Shown here: positions 47,261 to 59,790 of the stretch, piece after piece
Numbering within the stretch: position 1 is the first letter of the stretch
How the letters are laid out: every line of letters starts with the position of its first letter
From: Saksenaea vasiformis B4078
Lineage: Eukaryota; Mucoromycota; Mucoromycetes; Mucorales; Saksenaeaceae
Assembly (NCBI GenBank): GCA_000697055.1
Contig: JNDT01001355.1
Location: 1 to 64,000, forward strand
Length of the DNA: 64,000 bases
Direction of reading: 5' to 3'
Notes under the pieces: model-generated
The model's input: only the letters and a program-made list of their open reading frames with translations
Told to the model about the DNA's origin: nothing
The model's database searches: none
Made by a program: the position numbers and the translations under genes

Positions 47261-50200
47261 ATGGCTGACGACCCGAACGCAGAAAAGACTCAAACGGCCA
47301 ATCAGGAGCCTCCCACTACCGAACAAGAGCCCAAACCTCCTGTAAACGGCGGGAACATCCAAAACTTAACGGTAGAGGAACTATATGACAAGGACAAATA
47401 TGATCTATCTACTATGGAACCTGGTGATGTATTTTCACTTCTACAGTAAGTCCATCTAAGGATCAATCGAAAAATCATCGACTGAATACAACGTAAGAAC
47501 CACACCGGAAGGCCTAACTTCGCAGGAGGCTGCGGCACGGATCGAAAAGTTTGGCCACAACCGTTTAGAGCAAAAAGAGGTGAACCCAATCCTTCAATTT
47601 CTAGGATTCATGTGGAATCCTCTTTCCTGGGTCATGGAAGCCGCTGCTATTGTTGCGATCGCCGTATCCAACGGTGAAGGCCGTCCACCCGATTGGCCAG
47701 ATTTTATCGGCATCGTTTTGCTCTTGCTGGCCAACTCTGTCATCGGTTTCCTCGAAGAACGTCAAGCTGGTAATGCAGTCAAGGCGCTGATGGAATCGCT
47801 GGCTCCAGAGTGTAAAGTCAAGCGTGACGGAAATTGGCAAACAATGGAGGCTGCAGAGCTGGTACCAGGAGATGTTGTCAGTATCAAGCTTGGCGACGTA
47901 ATTCCTGCTGACGGCCGATTGATCAATGCTCATGGTCAAGTATCAATTGATCAAGCAGCACTTACTGGCGAGTCTCTTCCCGTTGGCAAGGAAGCTGGTG
48001 ATGAAATTTTCTCTGGTTCTACCGTCAAGCAGGGTGAAGCCGAAGCAGTGATCATCGGAACAGGATTGAATACTTTCTTTGGCCGCGCTGCAAAACTTGT
48101 CGGTGACGCCGGCGATGACATGGGCCATCTTCAGCAAGTTCTCGCAAAAATCGGTAACTTCTGCCTTGTCAGTATCGGTATCTTCCTTGTGGTCGAAATC
48201 CTCGTGATGTATGCCGCATTTCGCTACAGCTATCGTCGGGGTATCGATAATCTTTTGGTCTTGCTCATTGGTGGAATTCCAATTGCTATGTAAGTCTCTA
48301 CTGAGATTTAAGTTCAAATTTTTTGACGGACTATCAATTAGGCCAACTGTATTGTCAGTCACTCTGGCGATCGGTGCAAAGCAATTGGCGGAACACAAAG
48401 CCATTGTCACTCGAATCACAGCCATTGAGGAAATGGCAGCAGTCACCATTCTGTGTTCTGACAAGACGGGTACACTGACATTGAACAAGCTCATTGTGGA
48501 CAAGCCTACCATCAAAAAGTATGGTGATGCGGATGCCGACGAGATTATTTTGATATCATCCTATGCTTCCCGTACGGAGAATCAAGACGCTATCGACTTC
48601 TGTATCACCAATTCGCTACCTGATCCTAAGCTGGCTCGGGAAGGCATTGAAGAGCTAAATTTCATGCCGTTTAATCCGACAATCAAACGTACTGAAATCA
48701 CCTACAAAAGGGCATCGGACGGCAAGGTGCTTCGTGCAACTAAGGGAATGTCCCACTTTATTCTGGACCTTTGCACCAGGGACAAGACGGAAGAGCAGAT
48801 TCAAGCGTTAAACGACGATGTAGACGAATTTGCGTCGCGAGGTCTCCGGTCACTTGCTGTAGCCGTTGACGAGGTGCCAAGCGGTCAAGCAGAAGGTGAA
48901 GGTCTTGGCTTCCGTCTCATTGGGCTCCTTCCGATCTATGACCCACCAAGATCGGACACCAAGGAGACCATTGACAGGGCTATCGGTCTTGGAGTCCAGG
49001 TCAAGATGATCACCGGTGACCAGTTGGCTATTGCGAAAGAAACTGGCCGTCGATTGGGAATGGGTGACAATATGTTCCTTTCAAAGACATTGAAAGAAGG
49101 ACCTCCACCTGGTTCAGGATATACAAACATAGACGAACTAGTTCTTGGTGCCGACGGCTTTGCAGGTGTCTATCCAGAGCATAAATACGAGATCGTCGAA
49201 CGTCTACAACATTTAGGCCACATGGTAGCTATGACGGGTGATGGTGTGAACGATGCTCCCGCTCTATCCAAAGCCAACGTGGGTGTGGCTGTCGCAGACT
49301 CATCTGATGCTGCCCGTTCAGCTGCAGATATTGTGCTAACGGAACCTGGTCTGTCTGTCATTGTCGAAGCCTTTATTCAGTCTCGCCAGATTTTCCAACG
49401 AATGCGCAACTACTCTATCTACACCTGTTCCGTCACGATTCGTGTGGTTGTCGGTTTCGCTATCCTCTGCTTCGCCTTCCAATTCGATTTCCCACCTTTC
49501 ATGGTGCTAATTCTTGCTATCCTAAACGACGGTACCATTATGACTATCTCGAAAGATCGGGTGAAGCCGTCGCCGTACCCCAATCACTGGAACTTGAAGG
49601 AGATTTTCTCCTATGCAATTGTTTATGGATTATATCTTGCAGCATCCACACTGGCGTTCTTTGCAGTGGCTTACAAGACGGACTTCTTTAGTCGCAAATT
49701 CGGTGTCCAAACATTTACGGATCCTAACCACGGCATTCTACACTCGGTCATCTATCTGCAGGTGTCGACGATTTCGCAAGGCTTGATTTTCATCACCCGA
49801 TCTCAAAGCTGGTTCTTCATGGAGCGTCCATCTGTTTATCTCATGTGTGCGTTTATCATCGCGCAGCTAGTCGCAACCTTTATTGCTGTTTATGCCGACT
49901 GGGGATTCACAAACATTTACGGTTGTGGCTGGAGCTGGGCTGGCATCGCCTGGATCTGGAACTTTGTCTGGTTTGTTCCCTTGGACCTTGTCAAATTCGC
50001 AATGCAACGTATCTTCCGTCCCAAGACAACACTCCTGCCGGCCGAAGCCGTCTCACGAAGACCTTCACGTGTGTCTGCTGCTTCTGCACGATACTACGCC
50101 AACCGTACGCGCTCGCTCTCTGTCTTGTCCCGTCCGAGAAACTTTGGAAAGCGTCTTTTGGGTATGAGCAAGCGAATGGACGCAAACGAAATGCGCAGAT

Positions 50201-50315
50201 TCTCATCCGTACAGGTAAAAGAAGAATTTTGAGATAACGTTTGGTCTGACATCTTTCTTAGGCGAGTCATGCATCCCGGGTCTTGTCTGGTCAGGCTGAA
50301 GGACGTCAGCCTTAA
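47261..50315 (+). CDS. PMA1: Plasma-membrane H+-ATPase (P3A-type, Pma1)
   Basis: This proton pump energises the plasma membrane. Exons 47261-47445, 47498-48289, 48342-50214 and 50262-50315 join in phase to 967 residues. An acidic N-terminus precedes [20 protein letters not shown] (membrane helix 1). The actuator motif is [11 protein letters not shown] (about residue 217), the phosphorylation site [12 protein letters not shown] (Asp about 366), nucleotide contacts include [20 protein letters not shown], and the hinge is [20 protein letters not shown] (about 625). Ten helices are expected, with proton-path residues in [18 protein letters not shown]. The C-terminus is basic ([14 protein letters not shown]), as expected of a regulatory tail. 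The last short exon encodes [17 protein letters not shown]; if intron 3 is retained the protein instead ends VKEEF at 50232. It is close to the usual fungal length of about 920-1000 residues. Confidence 0.96.
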
Positions 50316-50662
50316 ATTAAAAAAAACGATATCATACATTCGTAACTGAACATGTGTTGCTCGATCCTATTTCCTTGCACTAGACATGTTCAGCCTTTCT
50401 TAGTTTGTAAAGAGTAGATCTGTACAATTTTTGACTATGAAAATGAAAATGTTCAACAAATCATCACCAAAGTGGAAATGTGGTAATGTGAACTAGCCTA
50501 TGCGACAAGCTCATAGTTTAATATCAATTTCCTGTGATACAAAGCAAGATATATAGCGACATGATGTTCGATAGAAGCAGTGTTGCTTTCGGTATGCTAT
50601 TCATTTTTTTCTCGTTGCTTCTAATGCAGTCAGGACATTATACAGTATTTGATATTGTAGCA
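50316..50662. other. Intergenic spacer between convergent genes
   Basis: This is AT-rich 3' flanking sequence of the H+-ATPase and the TUG-like gene. Nothing else is recognised. Confidence 0.5.
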
Positions 50663-51586
50663 TTAAGAGGATTTCTTAAATAATCCCTTCTGGAGCCATT
50701 TTGGCATTCCACTTGACTTTGATCCAGAAGATGAACTTGCCTTTTCGTGGGAAGATGGAGAAGATGCAGCGGAGGAGTTGGATTCGGGTGAATTAGGGAT
50801 AGCTAAGGGCTGTTTGGTGCTAATATATTCATCTGCAAGTACGGGCAAGTCTACCAACGTAACAAGATCAGATCAATTGTTCACCTGTACATCGATCCCA
50901 TCCCCCTGATACTTACTGTCTTGTCCATTCTCTGTCTTATCAATCCATACAAAAATAACGTTAGACGCTGGTGCAAGGCCAGCCTTGAACAGTGTCAATA
51001 TTGGATCAGTCAATTTAGACCGTGGTGGTAAACAAAGAACAAATTTGCGTTCGGGTGTTCGAAGGGTTGATCGCACAACATCATACAATACCGCCACTAA
51101 CGCACCCCAATTGGAGATCTCAATTTATCGCTGACCAAGCTTTATCTTTCTTACCTGTTTCCTTGGACTGGAAAGTGGCTTGGAGAATGATACCATCGGG
51201 AAGGCGGACACGGATGGTTGTTTTTGGATACTTTTTCATACGTTCTTGTTCTTCCGCATTACGCATTTTTTGAGTCTTCAGAGGACTGATATGAAGTATG
51301 TCATTAGAAGAATGAAACAATAGGAAAAGACAGAAATGAATACTTGCGCATTCTCTAACTTCTGCCGGCGTTCAACATGGGAATTATAAAGCGCCTTGAC
51401 TTCATTAGCATCCAACTTGTAAAACGATTCGGGCAGATCCACTGAATACGAGTTAAGAAGATTTAGCTTTTTCGTTACTTAGATGAGAGTTCAATGCGTA
51501 CTACGTGGGGCTGCATTGGATGGCGGCGAAAGCACTTTGATCTCCCTATCAGGCGTTTCGGTTGGTGTGGATGCTGCGTCTGTCAT
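50663..51586 (-). CDS. TUG/ASPSCR1 (Ubx4)-like UBX-domain protein, short form
   Basis: TUG/Ubx4 proteins are cofactors of the Cdc48/p97 ATPase. Exons 51586-51505, 51441-51344, 51275-51155, 51096-50917 and 50850-50663 join in phase to 222 residues. A linker (DLPESFYKLDANEVKALYNS) typical of TUG precedes a helix (MRNAEEQERMKKYPK) and the UBX domain: TTIRVRLPDGIILQATFQSK, then VAVLYDVVRSTLRTPERKFV and LTLFKAGLAPASNVIFVWID. A Ser-rich tail ends in GMPKWLQKGLFKKSS. Typical TUG proteins have 400-550 residues with an N-terminal ubiquitin-like domain, which is absent here. A stop lies in frame just upstream of ATG 51586 beyond an A-rich stretch, so either more exons exist upstream or the N-terminus has been lost. 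The exon 2/3 acceptor (GAAG at 51276) is the least certain join. Confidence 0.8.
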
Positions 51587-53118
51587 GGGAAGAGCGGTTC
51601 TGAAGAGCGGAGCTTCCCCGCAGCTGCCTTTTTTTTTTTATTTCCAACGGCCATCCGCAGTCCTCTTGCACAGCCAATGCGCACGTGAAACTATGGCCGC
51701 CAGTAGCTTTAATATTCCCTTGTAGCTCTTATCGTATTATAAGGCCATTCTCCGCCCAACAAGACATAACACTATCGCGAAAAGGCTGTCATAGGTGGGC
51801 ATATATGCTACCATCACTAGCGTACACAAGTTGTATTGTTGATCAGTGATATAAACATTGTGCATCATCGACTCTTCTGACAGTCGTTTGTATTACTGAG
51901 CCATCGTATGATCAGTTACTCTTTATTCACTGACATTTGGCATACATTCTAAAAAATATACTATATGGCCTGGATGCTTATCTTGTAGTCCTGTACATTA
52001 CTCCCTGAAAAAAATAGTGTGTATTTTGAATACACATTTGCGTCATCTAAATACTATTTTGCGTCGACGCTACGTCAATCCCGCGGTGAGGAGCAGCGTA
52101 CCTTTGCGCAGAGAGGTAGATAGCTTTACTTCTGGTCTATTGCAATAGGTTCACCAACGTACCAATGGGAACGCGTAGAGTGACCGTATTTAAAGGGATG
52201 CATGAATCCTTTTTTTTTTTCCTTTGGCTCCGTTTCCAAATGAAATGTCCCCGGTACGTACTGGGGTTGACTATACGCAAAGAAACTTATGTCTTTTGAT
52301 CGACTGTTTAGACCTCTGGTCGTAAAAATATGACACTGGCCACTCCATAGAAGCCATCCACCTCCTCTCCCAAACCTCCACCGAAATGCGGAGGTGTGGC
52401 ACCCGCAAATTGTGTGGGATTATCCTTCGGGGCTAAGTATGGTGCGCCAAATCTACTCTCCGCAATTTTTGGCGCCAAAACTTTAGGATCCTACTGGTAA
52501 ATGAAAAATAAATATGCGAAAATCCTAGTGAGCTGTTATGATAAAGAGATGTATTATGAATAGATTTTACTCAGTAGAATCGTTTCTAACGAAATAAAAA
52601 ATTTTTTTTAGCAGTTTGAAGTTTACTAATATGGTCTTAGGGGGGCCTCAAATAGAGCACAAAAATGGCGACTAAATATTTTACCGAAAACGCGGTCCTT
52701 TTTTGTCCCTTTTTTTCATTTTTGCTGTATACAATACAATCCTCGTACTATTTCAGTTATCGCCAAATGAGCTTTTTGTAAAAAAAAGTTGTTGTTACAC
52801 TAGAGTTATCCGGCTCTGCCTCTGACTCTCGGTAAATCAAATTTCGTTCCTGAATTCACTACCGATCGTCCAGGGTCCTCCTCGTCTTATCGGAAATACT
52901 AATGATTGGCATATTCACGTATATGTCATTGGTTAATCTCTTATAAAGTTAGGTGAAAACTTTTTCTCTCTGGTTATTGGTTTGCAAGAAGTTTCATTAT
53001 CAATGTCCCGCTATTCTCTCAGATAACTAGCTATATAAGATCAAAACGAGATAAAGTGCTTAATCACAGCTTCCTGTTTTATTCGACCGATCTTCTTGAA
53101 TTTACAATTTTACTTAAC
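51587..53118. other. AT-rich region between the TUG-like gene and the DDE transposase relic
   Basis: No exon of the missing TUG N-terminus was found. A segment at 52915-52937 shares the 15-mer TATGTCATTGGTTAA with 9861-9875 (see findings). This is possibly the left flank of the transposon. Confidence 0.4.
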
Positions 53119-55150
53119 ATGCCCCTCATAAAGCTCGTAGAAGAATAGCGCTACAACAAAGGAGCGCTTCGGGAAGACATTTCACTTCCGTCACGAATGT
53201 GTCTATTGCAGCAGCTGCATCGCGTGAGGAGGAGGATCTGGAGCTTGATCTTGTCTCAGCCTTTGATAGACTGCAACCTTTGTCTTCAACAGGATCTGAC
53301 TTACGCGGTGCATATACTGGCACTTCAAGGACAACAAAATGGAGACATAAGAAGATGAGGGAAGAAGCATTGAAAGAGCATCGCCCCATTAATGCATATT
53401 TCCGCCCCGTCGAAAACAATGATACTACTGGAATCGATAACTCTGGTGATGAGCACAAAAACGGGACGACGATGATGCGGACGATATGGAAGGAGAAGAA
53501 CCATCATTTGATTGGAAAAATGAGGATAGTCTTCTTAAAGCTCATGAAGATATCCGGGCGATTATTGAGACTTTTACCACTACCGCAAGCGATATAGAAA
53601 AGTCTCATATGATGAGATAGTTTTCAGTCAAATATTACATCGAACAATTATTGAAGGAGGGCGTGAACCGTGGGACAGCATCCAGATCAGCAGCAAATTT
53701 CTTTTACGTCAGAAAAGAGGTGAAAGAACATGACTATCGCAGTCGTGCGATTCGACAATGGGCTAACGAATTTGTGACCAACGGCGTGAGTGCTCCATCT
53801 TAACGAGGAAAGCACATTAAAAGGTTGGCCGTTTTGTCACACGAAGACGTAAAAGACAAGTGCATTGAATGGATGAAGTCCAGAAAGCCGATGGAGCGAG
53901 ATCTCAATATGACGAAGTGCTACGTCGAAGAAGAAATATTGAATGGATCAAGCAGTATCTCGATCGAAACGATTCGAACGTACCTTTCGAAATGGGGATT
54001 CCAGTTTCGGAAGAATACAAAAGGAATATATTTTGATGGACACGAGAGAACCGACGTTGTAAAGTATCGGCAGGAGTGGGCTCAACGGATGGTGCGTAGG
54101 TTGTCACAGATAGAAGACTACACCGGGGATGACATGGAGACGACGATAGAGCCAGTGTTATCGAATAACAGCTGGTTCCAAGAAGGCGAATCTCAGATCA
54201 GGGGAAAAGGACCTGGACTCTCTATAATGGTCAGTGAGTTCCAGTGTCCCTGCCACGGAACTATGCGCCATGGTGGCAAAACGTCAAGAGCCTTTTTTTA
54301 CGCTGGTGCAAACAGGGAAGGATACTGGACATCTGACAATCTCGTAAAGCAATTGGAAGAAGTTATTCCCATATTTAAAGCTTTGCATCCTGGCTGCATG
54401 GAATCATTTCTTTTTGACCAATCGTCCAACCACACGGCTTATGCAGTTGACGCCTTGGTTGCTACGCGTATGACATTGTCCCCCAAGGTTTACGACTCGC
54501 AAAAGGACAAGTATCGATTTCGAGATACTAAGTTCTATCACAACTTAGAGAAGCACGAGAAGATTCAAACGTTCTACCAAACGAGAGAGAAAAGAAGAAA
54601 GAACGGACAGATCAAGCGCTGGGAAGAGTTTAAAGGGATAAGGCGATTCTTGGAGGAAAGAGGGTCGTGGCACGATGAGGACCGTACTACTGGGAGAGAA
54701 GGAAAAAGATGGCGTTTGCGTTGCGAGCACGATGACTCTAACGATCCAGAATGTTGTGCGCAGCATTGTCTTGCGTTACAACCGGATTTCAAGTCTCAGC
54801 GATCCGCCTTGCAAGAAACACTGCTTCGCCATAAGCTACTATCCGATCTGTATCCTAAATTCCACTGCGAGTGCAATTGGATCGAAAGATACTGGGCGGA
54901 TGTCAAGCGAGACGTACGACGCAACTGCGACTACACATTCAAAGGTCTGAAGCAGCGTCTACCAATCGCTTTGGACAACGCATCTCCACCAGAAAAGACT
55001 CCCACAGCGATACGACGATATTACAAGAGGTGTGTACGATACATGGAAGCATATAGTAAGGGAATGGTTGTCTGGGCGGCGGTTGAAGAAGTCCGGAAGT
55101 TTAGTTCGAGAAGATACACCTCCCATCGTAGACTCGGTATTAAAGGCTAG
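53119..55150 (+). pseudogene. Broken DDE transposase of a fungal IS630/Tc1-like family
   Basis: The family is recognised by YFDGHERTDVVKYRQEW, GPGLSIMVSEFQCPCHG, ALHPGCMESFLFDQSSNHTA, YPKFHCECNWIERYW and a YMEAYSKG...YTSHRR end. Its product would cut and paste the element. An N-terminal section (GSDLRGAYTGTSRTTKWRHK, 53310-53350) shifts frame near 53465; the next frame has TAG at 53618 and TAA at 53800 (RGKHIKR follows), before the long frame 53825-55150. In that frame EPVL is followed directly by SNNSWFQEGE: about 18-25 residues normally present there, including the first catalytic Asp (THDE block), are missing. The second (FDQSSNH) and third (NWIE) acidic residues remain. Frameshift, two stops and the deletion mean no active transposase is made. 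Terminal inverted repeats could not be defined. Confidence 0.8.
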
Positions 55151-55325
55151 TTATTTCCTTATTTGTAATCGGAGTTTACGAAGCAAAATTTGAAACCTCT
55201 TCGAATATTGCTGCCTATAATTCTGGTGCACCATAAAATGATATCCAAGTATTATTCCATCTACTAACCACGAACAAATTTTTATGCTGTCTATATGGAT
55301 TTTGCATCCATCGAGGGGCCGCGTT

Positions 55326-55445
55326 GATGCAAGTAGTGTATAAATTTGTTGCCAACTTATGTATTAACGAACGCATACTTGATTCTTTTCTTAGCGTAAA
55401 AGCGGTTCCTCATGGACGTAAAATTTATATAGATTAATGTAAAGG
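55326..55445. repeat. Dispersed repeat fragment, related to 39846-39945
   Basis: This lies between the DDE transposase relic and the Nup155 stop codon. Shared blocks with 39.8 kb include CGCATACT, TGGAC.(T/C)AAAATTTAT and (A/G)ATGTAAA in the same order. It may represent the right end of the transposon. Confidence 0.5.
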
Positions 55446-55479
55446 TTTGTTCAATAAACAGTAGTGTGTATTGTTTTAT

Positions 55480-58400
55480 TTAAGCAACACATGCCATTGC
55501 GTCTGTAATTACGTCCGCAGGAACGCCCGCGGTTTCTAGAACATCTTGCGTAAAGCCTTCGCGACCGTGTCGAGAAGCATAAGTGTGAAGCACTTTGACA
55601 ATCATATCTACCGGGACCAAATGTTATAGAAGAGTCGTGAGGAGAAGTCGGTCTAAACTTACAGACTGGAAATGCTGTTGTCGACGGGTACAGTTCCTGT
55701 CCCAGTTTGACGACTTTTTCCTGGAGGGAATGGAAGGGATCTGCTTTGTCTGTCGATGCGTCTTTGTCGTCTGCAAAATTCCCATTAATATTTAAACAGC
55801 AGATGAGATTTGGCTTACTTTTCGTGACAAGACTAGTCCATACTTGCTGGACATAGAGCCAATCGTGACGATTTAAGATGTTGATCAAGAGTAAGACTTC
55901 ATCCCACATACTGAACCGGTCAGCATAGGTCTCAAGAAGCTCTTTAGCGTGTAAAAGCCCTGCATCAAGCTGTGTTGCTGCTGTTTCCGCTTCTGAGTCG
56001 TCGCTGTCCAATTTCTCTTGTATCTGGATCTGTAATTCAGCCACTTCTTTAATTCGCGATAGCTTTTCTGTCAACTTTTTCGCCGCCTCCGCAGATTGAT
56101 CGTCGGAATGGCAGTTCTCTGCCTGCGAAATAGCAAACGATAGGTATTCTAATCGTTTCCTTAACCTGATTCCAGGCAGCTGGGTTGCTAGTATCTCGAG
56201 ACATTGTGCTGCCTCATAATGTCTCTCTCTTTGATCGTAATACTGCCATAAATAATCCATTCCTATGAATCTTGGCTCGTAGTTGTCCAGGAATGGTATA
56301 ACATAGTCTGTATCCACATCCAATAATTCGTCGACCATGCCATTCTTTATGTACCAGGAATACAGCGCACAATGGAAGGCTGCATCCTCATGTGAGTATG
56401 CTTTCGCGAATACGTCCGTATCGTAGGCTTCAGTACTTGTAGAACGTCGGTCATAAGCGTCTCTCAACGTGGAGAATATATGAGAGTACAGCCGTTCTTT
56501 ATCCACAGGCTTTTGATCGTCTTTCTTCTTTTCTATACACTCGAATGCCAAATCTAATGCGTGGGAATGATATGCCATGCTGCTGTAATCTCTGCATATG
56601 CTGTTGATATCAGCATCTGTTAGATGGACTGCGATTTCTTTGAAAGCATTGAGCGACAGTGAAAGCATATGTGCCTTGTCAGTCGACTCTGTAAACTTAT
56701 GGGCTGCCTTTAGATGCTCGACGCCCTGAAAAAGAAATCAGCGCTTTTTGCGACAAGAATCAACTATCATTTACCTTGAAATAGGCAACATCGACTGCAC
56801 CAAAATAAGAACCACATTGCGTTTGCAACAGATCGCTGACTGAATCAAATTTGCCACTTTTATCCTCTGCTGTATTTCTCTTGATAGCAGCTTCCACTAA
56901 TGTCTTAGCAGCATCAAGTCCTTCTGCCGTCGTTACCATAGAAAGCAAGGTCAAATTTGCTACTTTGTCTCGGGACGAGTCGGACACACTATATGTTGCC
57001 TGATTTCAGACTAGAAGCATGCGCATAAACGTCAGTTACCTTTCCAAGATTTCCCTTATCCCAAAGCTGAACAAAAATCCCAAAAACCAAATCGCTTCTG
57101 AACAATGATTAACGAGACGACGCAATGCATTCAAAAGAGCATCCTGCTACAGGACAGAGGATATGATGTCAATAGTGTTCTGATTAACGTTTGGTAAAGG
57201 AGACATACGGATCCTGCTGTAGCATTTTCGACATTTTCATCTTCTTTTCGAGGCGGAATACTAGACATGGTTTAAATATTAGTTCATCAACCATATATTC
57301 TTGGCTTAAAAAAAAAAAAAGGTCTACGTACATATCAAGGAATGATCTCAGTTGAAGTAGAACGTTTTGAGTATTCCGTAACAGATCTTGTGTTTCTTCG
57401 CTCTTGTTCCTGAGTTCAATAGACAATGGTTACGCTTCCAAAACTAAAAAGATTTTAGCTTACGTGGTACAAAAGACCTTTGCCTCCCACAGCGGAGCGA
57501 GACAGCGAGATAAGAACAACACTAGTCCTTGATGGGTTTCGCCTCCTCCCGCTACACGATCATTACATTGTAGATAGAATTGTTTGGCAACTTCCACGAT
57601 AGCCTCTAAAGAATTATATATAAATCAATGCGTTTCTTATTATCTTTCATCTGCATACCATGCTCAGGATCTGTGGTAGAGTCTGCGCATATATGAGAGA
57701 GACACATGCATGTTGTTTCGACTTGACAGTAGTATTCAAGGAACGATTGTAACCTTTGCGTGGCATCTGGTGCCTTTTCAGAGGCCAGCCGAAGTAGTCT
57801 GTACAGGATGTCCACGGGTCTCCGTTTGTTGAACACAGTGCAACTGCTTTCCGTCATGATAATAAATTGCCTCGCCGGTTTGTTTATAGGTTCCGCAAGA
57901 TCCTTCAGAGAATCTTTCCATGTTCGTCCGGCACTGATTTCAGCGATTCCCCATACTTTTTTGTCGTGTTCAACAATGGAAACGCATTCTGCAGATGCCT
58001 TATAACATCATTAGGCAACCATAGTTTCCTAGCTCACCGTACTTACTGTGATATCGTCCTCGTCCGTGTATGAACTTGCGAACATTGGGTAGGTCACAAC
58101 GATTTTATCATCTTCCACAGCTGCATATACACCATGACTGTAGTAAGACTGGCGAGTATTGCGTGGTATTTTGAACCAAGCATTTCCGGTAGGCGGAGGC
58201 AGACGAACATGAATCAGCTCTAACGTATTAGCATGGCAGGTGAAGTATAAGCGCACTCCTGTAGAGGTGACTGCAAATAGATGGATATTCCGAGATTCGG
58301 TCCGTGGTACAACATGCAAACTCTGTAGCGTAAGGTCAGTGGTTATCGAAAGTTGTGGATATTTGAGACTCGCTGCTTGACAAATATTTGTGTTCTTAGA

Positions 58401-59790
58401 CAAGGAATGAAAAGCGTTGCTAGCATCACCAAGATGGATAACCTATACGTCAACAAGTTAGCACACAGACATATGTCAGTATATCCACGCGCTATTCACT
58501 TTCATTACCTCAATAGCTGAATCCTCGGTAAGAATATATAAAAAGTCCCAATAGGTATCGATCGCTATCGATTTTATTCCGACTAGAAATAGCATGAGTG
58601 TCAAGTACACATGAAAGGAGCAAAACTTAGACTTTACCTTCTGGTGCTATTTCAAAAAAGGAACCGAGTACTGAAGGTAGATATCTCTTCAGCGTATGAG
58701 CTGTATGGCATGTGAGATTGGAGGTGTATACATTGCCAGACTACACAGTAAAATTAATCTCCATACTTGGGCAGCAAAGAATGTACCTTGCTATATTCGA
58801 GCTCGTAGAGATGATTGTCGCTACCGATCATCAAAACCCTGCCTTTAGCCGTTCCTGTGACGTTGGACATGGAAACTCCTTCTAGATCTACCGAAAGGCC
58901 CCTTCTTTCATGCAATGTAAAATGTGACTCCGTTGATACACCATAAATGATAATGCGTGATTGTGTAGTTAGTACTAGCACATAATCGACATGACTGTCG
59001 AAAACATCTAATAAATAGAAAAACGTTTGTCCAAGAAAAAGGAACAAGTACACATTTTTTTACCTGGTTTAACGCTTGCTATATGTACGTTAATGATTGT
59101 CTCATCCTGATTTTCATAGACATAAAGATCCGAGCTAAAGTGGATACAGTCAGGACACGATACAAATTCATGCGAATGTGACAGTACCCATCTTCGTATT
59201 TCCACAGAAAAAGATGGTGACCAACGGCTATCCACGAACGCTTTAGTTGCGGAAATACACCCATAACATATGGGAAGTTCAAATCTATCAGAGTAACGTG
59301 TCCATGACTACTTGCATTCCATTACGCGCGTCTCTTACTGTGGATTTGATCGATCAAAGCTTCGGGTAAATCAATGGTGCGACTTTGTGTAAAGAATTGT
59401 TCAGATCCATAGAGGTTTTTTAAGTAAGTCTCGGAAAATGGGCCTGTGCAACAACGTCAGCAAACTGTTTGAATCCGGCTGACTTGCGCATTGAGTACCT
59501 TTCAGGAGATCGGCTAGATCAACATGCGCATTTTCGCGATCGCGCGCGATTTCCTTGCTAACGTTTCTTGCCACGTCCGATGGTGAAATTGTCATGTCCG
59601 GCGGAACTTTGCAGACTTCATTCAGAGCAGTACAAATGCGCCTCCAGGATGGCACTCCCAAGTCACACTGACAAAAATGATTGGACGGTTCTGCGGTGAC
59701 CCTCTGCTTTCAAGGACGCACCTCGATTCCAAAACCAGGACTAGATAGCGATTCCCTAATACTATCTATGACGATGAAGCTACTTTTTAC
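55480..59790 (-). CDS. NUP170: Nucleoporin of the Nup155/Nup170/Nup157 family
   Basis: This is a scaffold nucleoporin of the inner ring of the nuclear pore complex. The gene has many small exons; the 3' ones are 57143-57040, 56999-56775, 56725-55819, 55770-55663 and 55607-55480. The N-terminal beta-propeller is seen as PYVMGVFPQLKRSWIAVGHH with LFLWKYEDG, SDLYVYENQDETIINVHIAS, DYVLVLTTQSRIIIYGVSTE and GRVLMIGSDNHLYELEY. Later come IHLFAVTSTGVRLYFTC, RQFIIMTESSCTVFNKRRPV and an EYYCQVETTCMCLSHICA block, matching Nup155 order. The alpha-helical C-terminus includes YEPRFIGMDYLWQYYDQRER and HYEAAQCLEILATQL and ends HGREGFTQDVLETAGVPADV. The true stop is TAA at 55480 after two short introns, not the longer open frame read through them. 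The 5' end is unresolved: the first secure residues are SIRESLSSPGFGIE near 59720-59760, with a stop upstream in frame, so one or more first exons remain to be placed. Confidence 0.88.

Noticed and set aside
48211..48341. Continuous open frame through the H+-ATPase second intron giving an alternative N-terminal start
   Set aside because: The GTAAGT...TTAG intron at 48290-48341 restores the conserved [16 protein letters not shown] segment, so the read-through start is an artefact.
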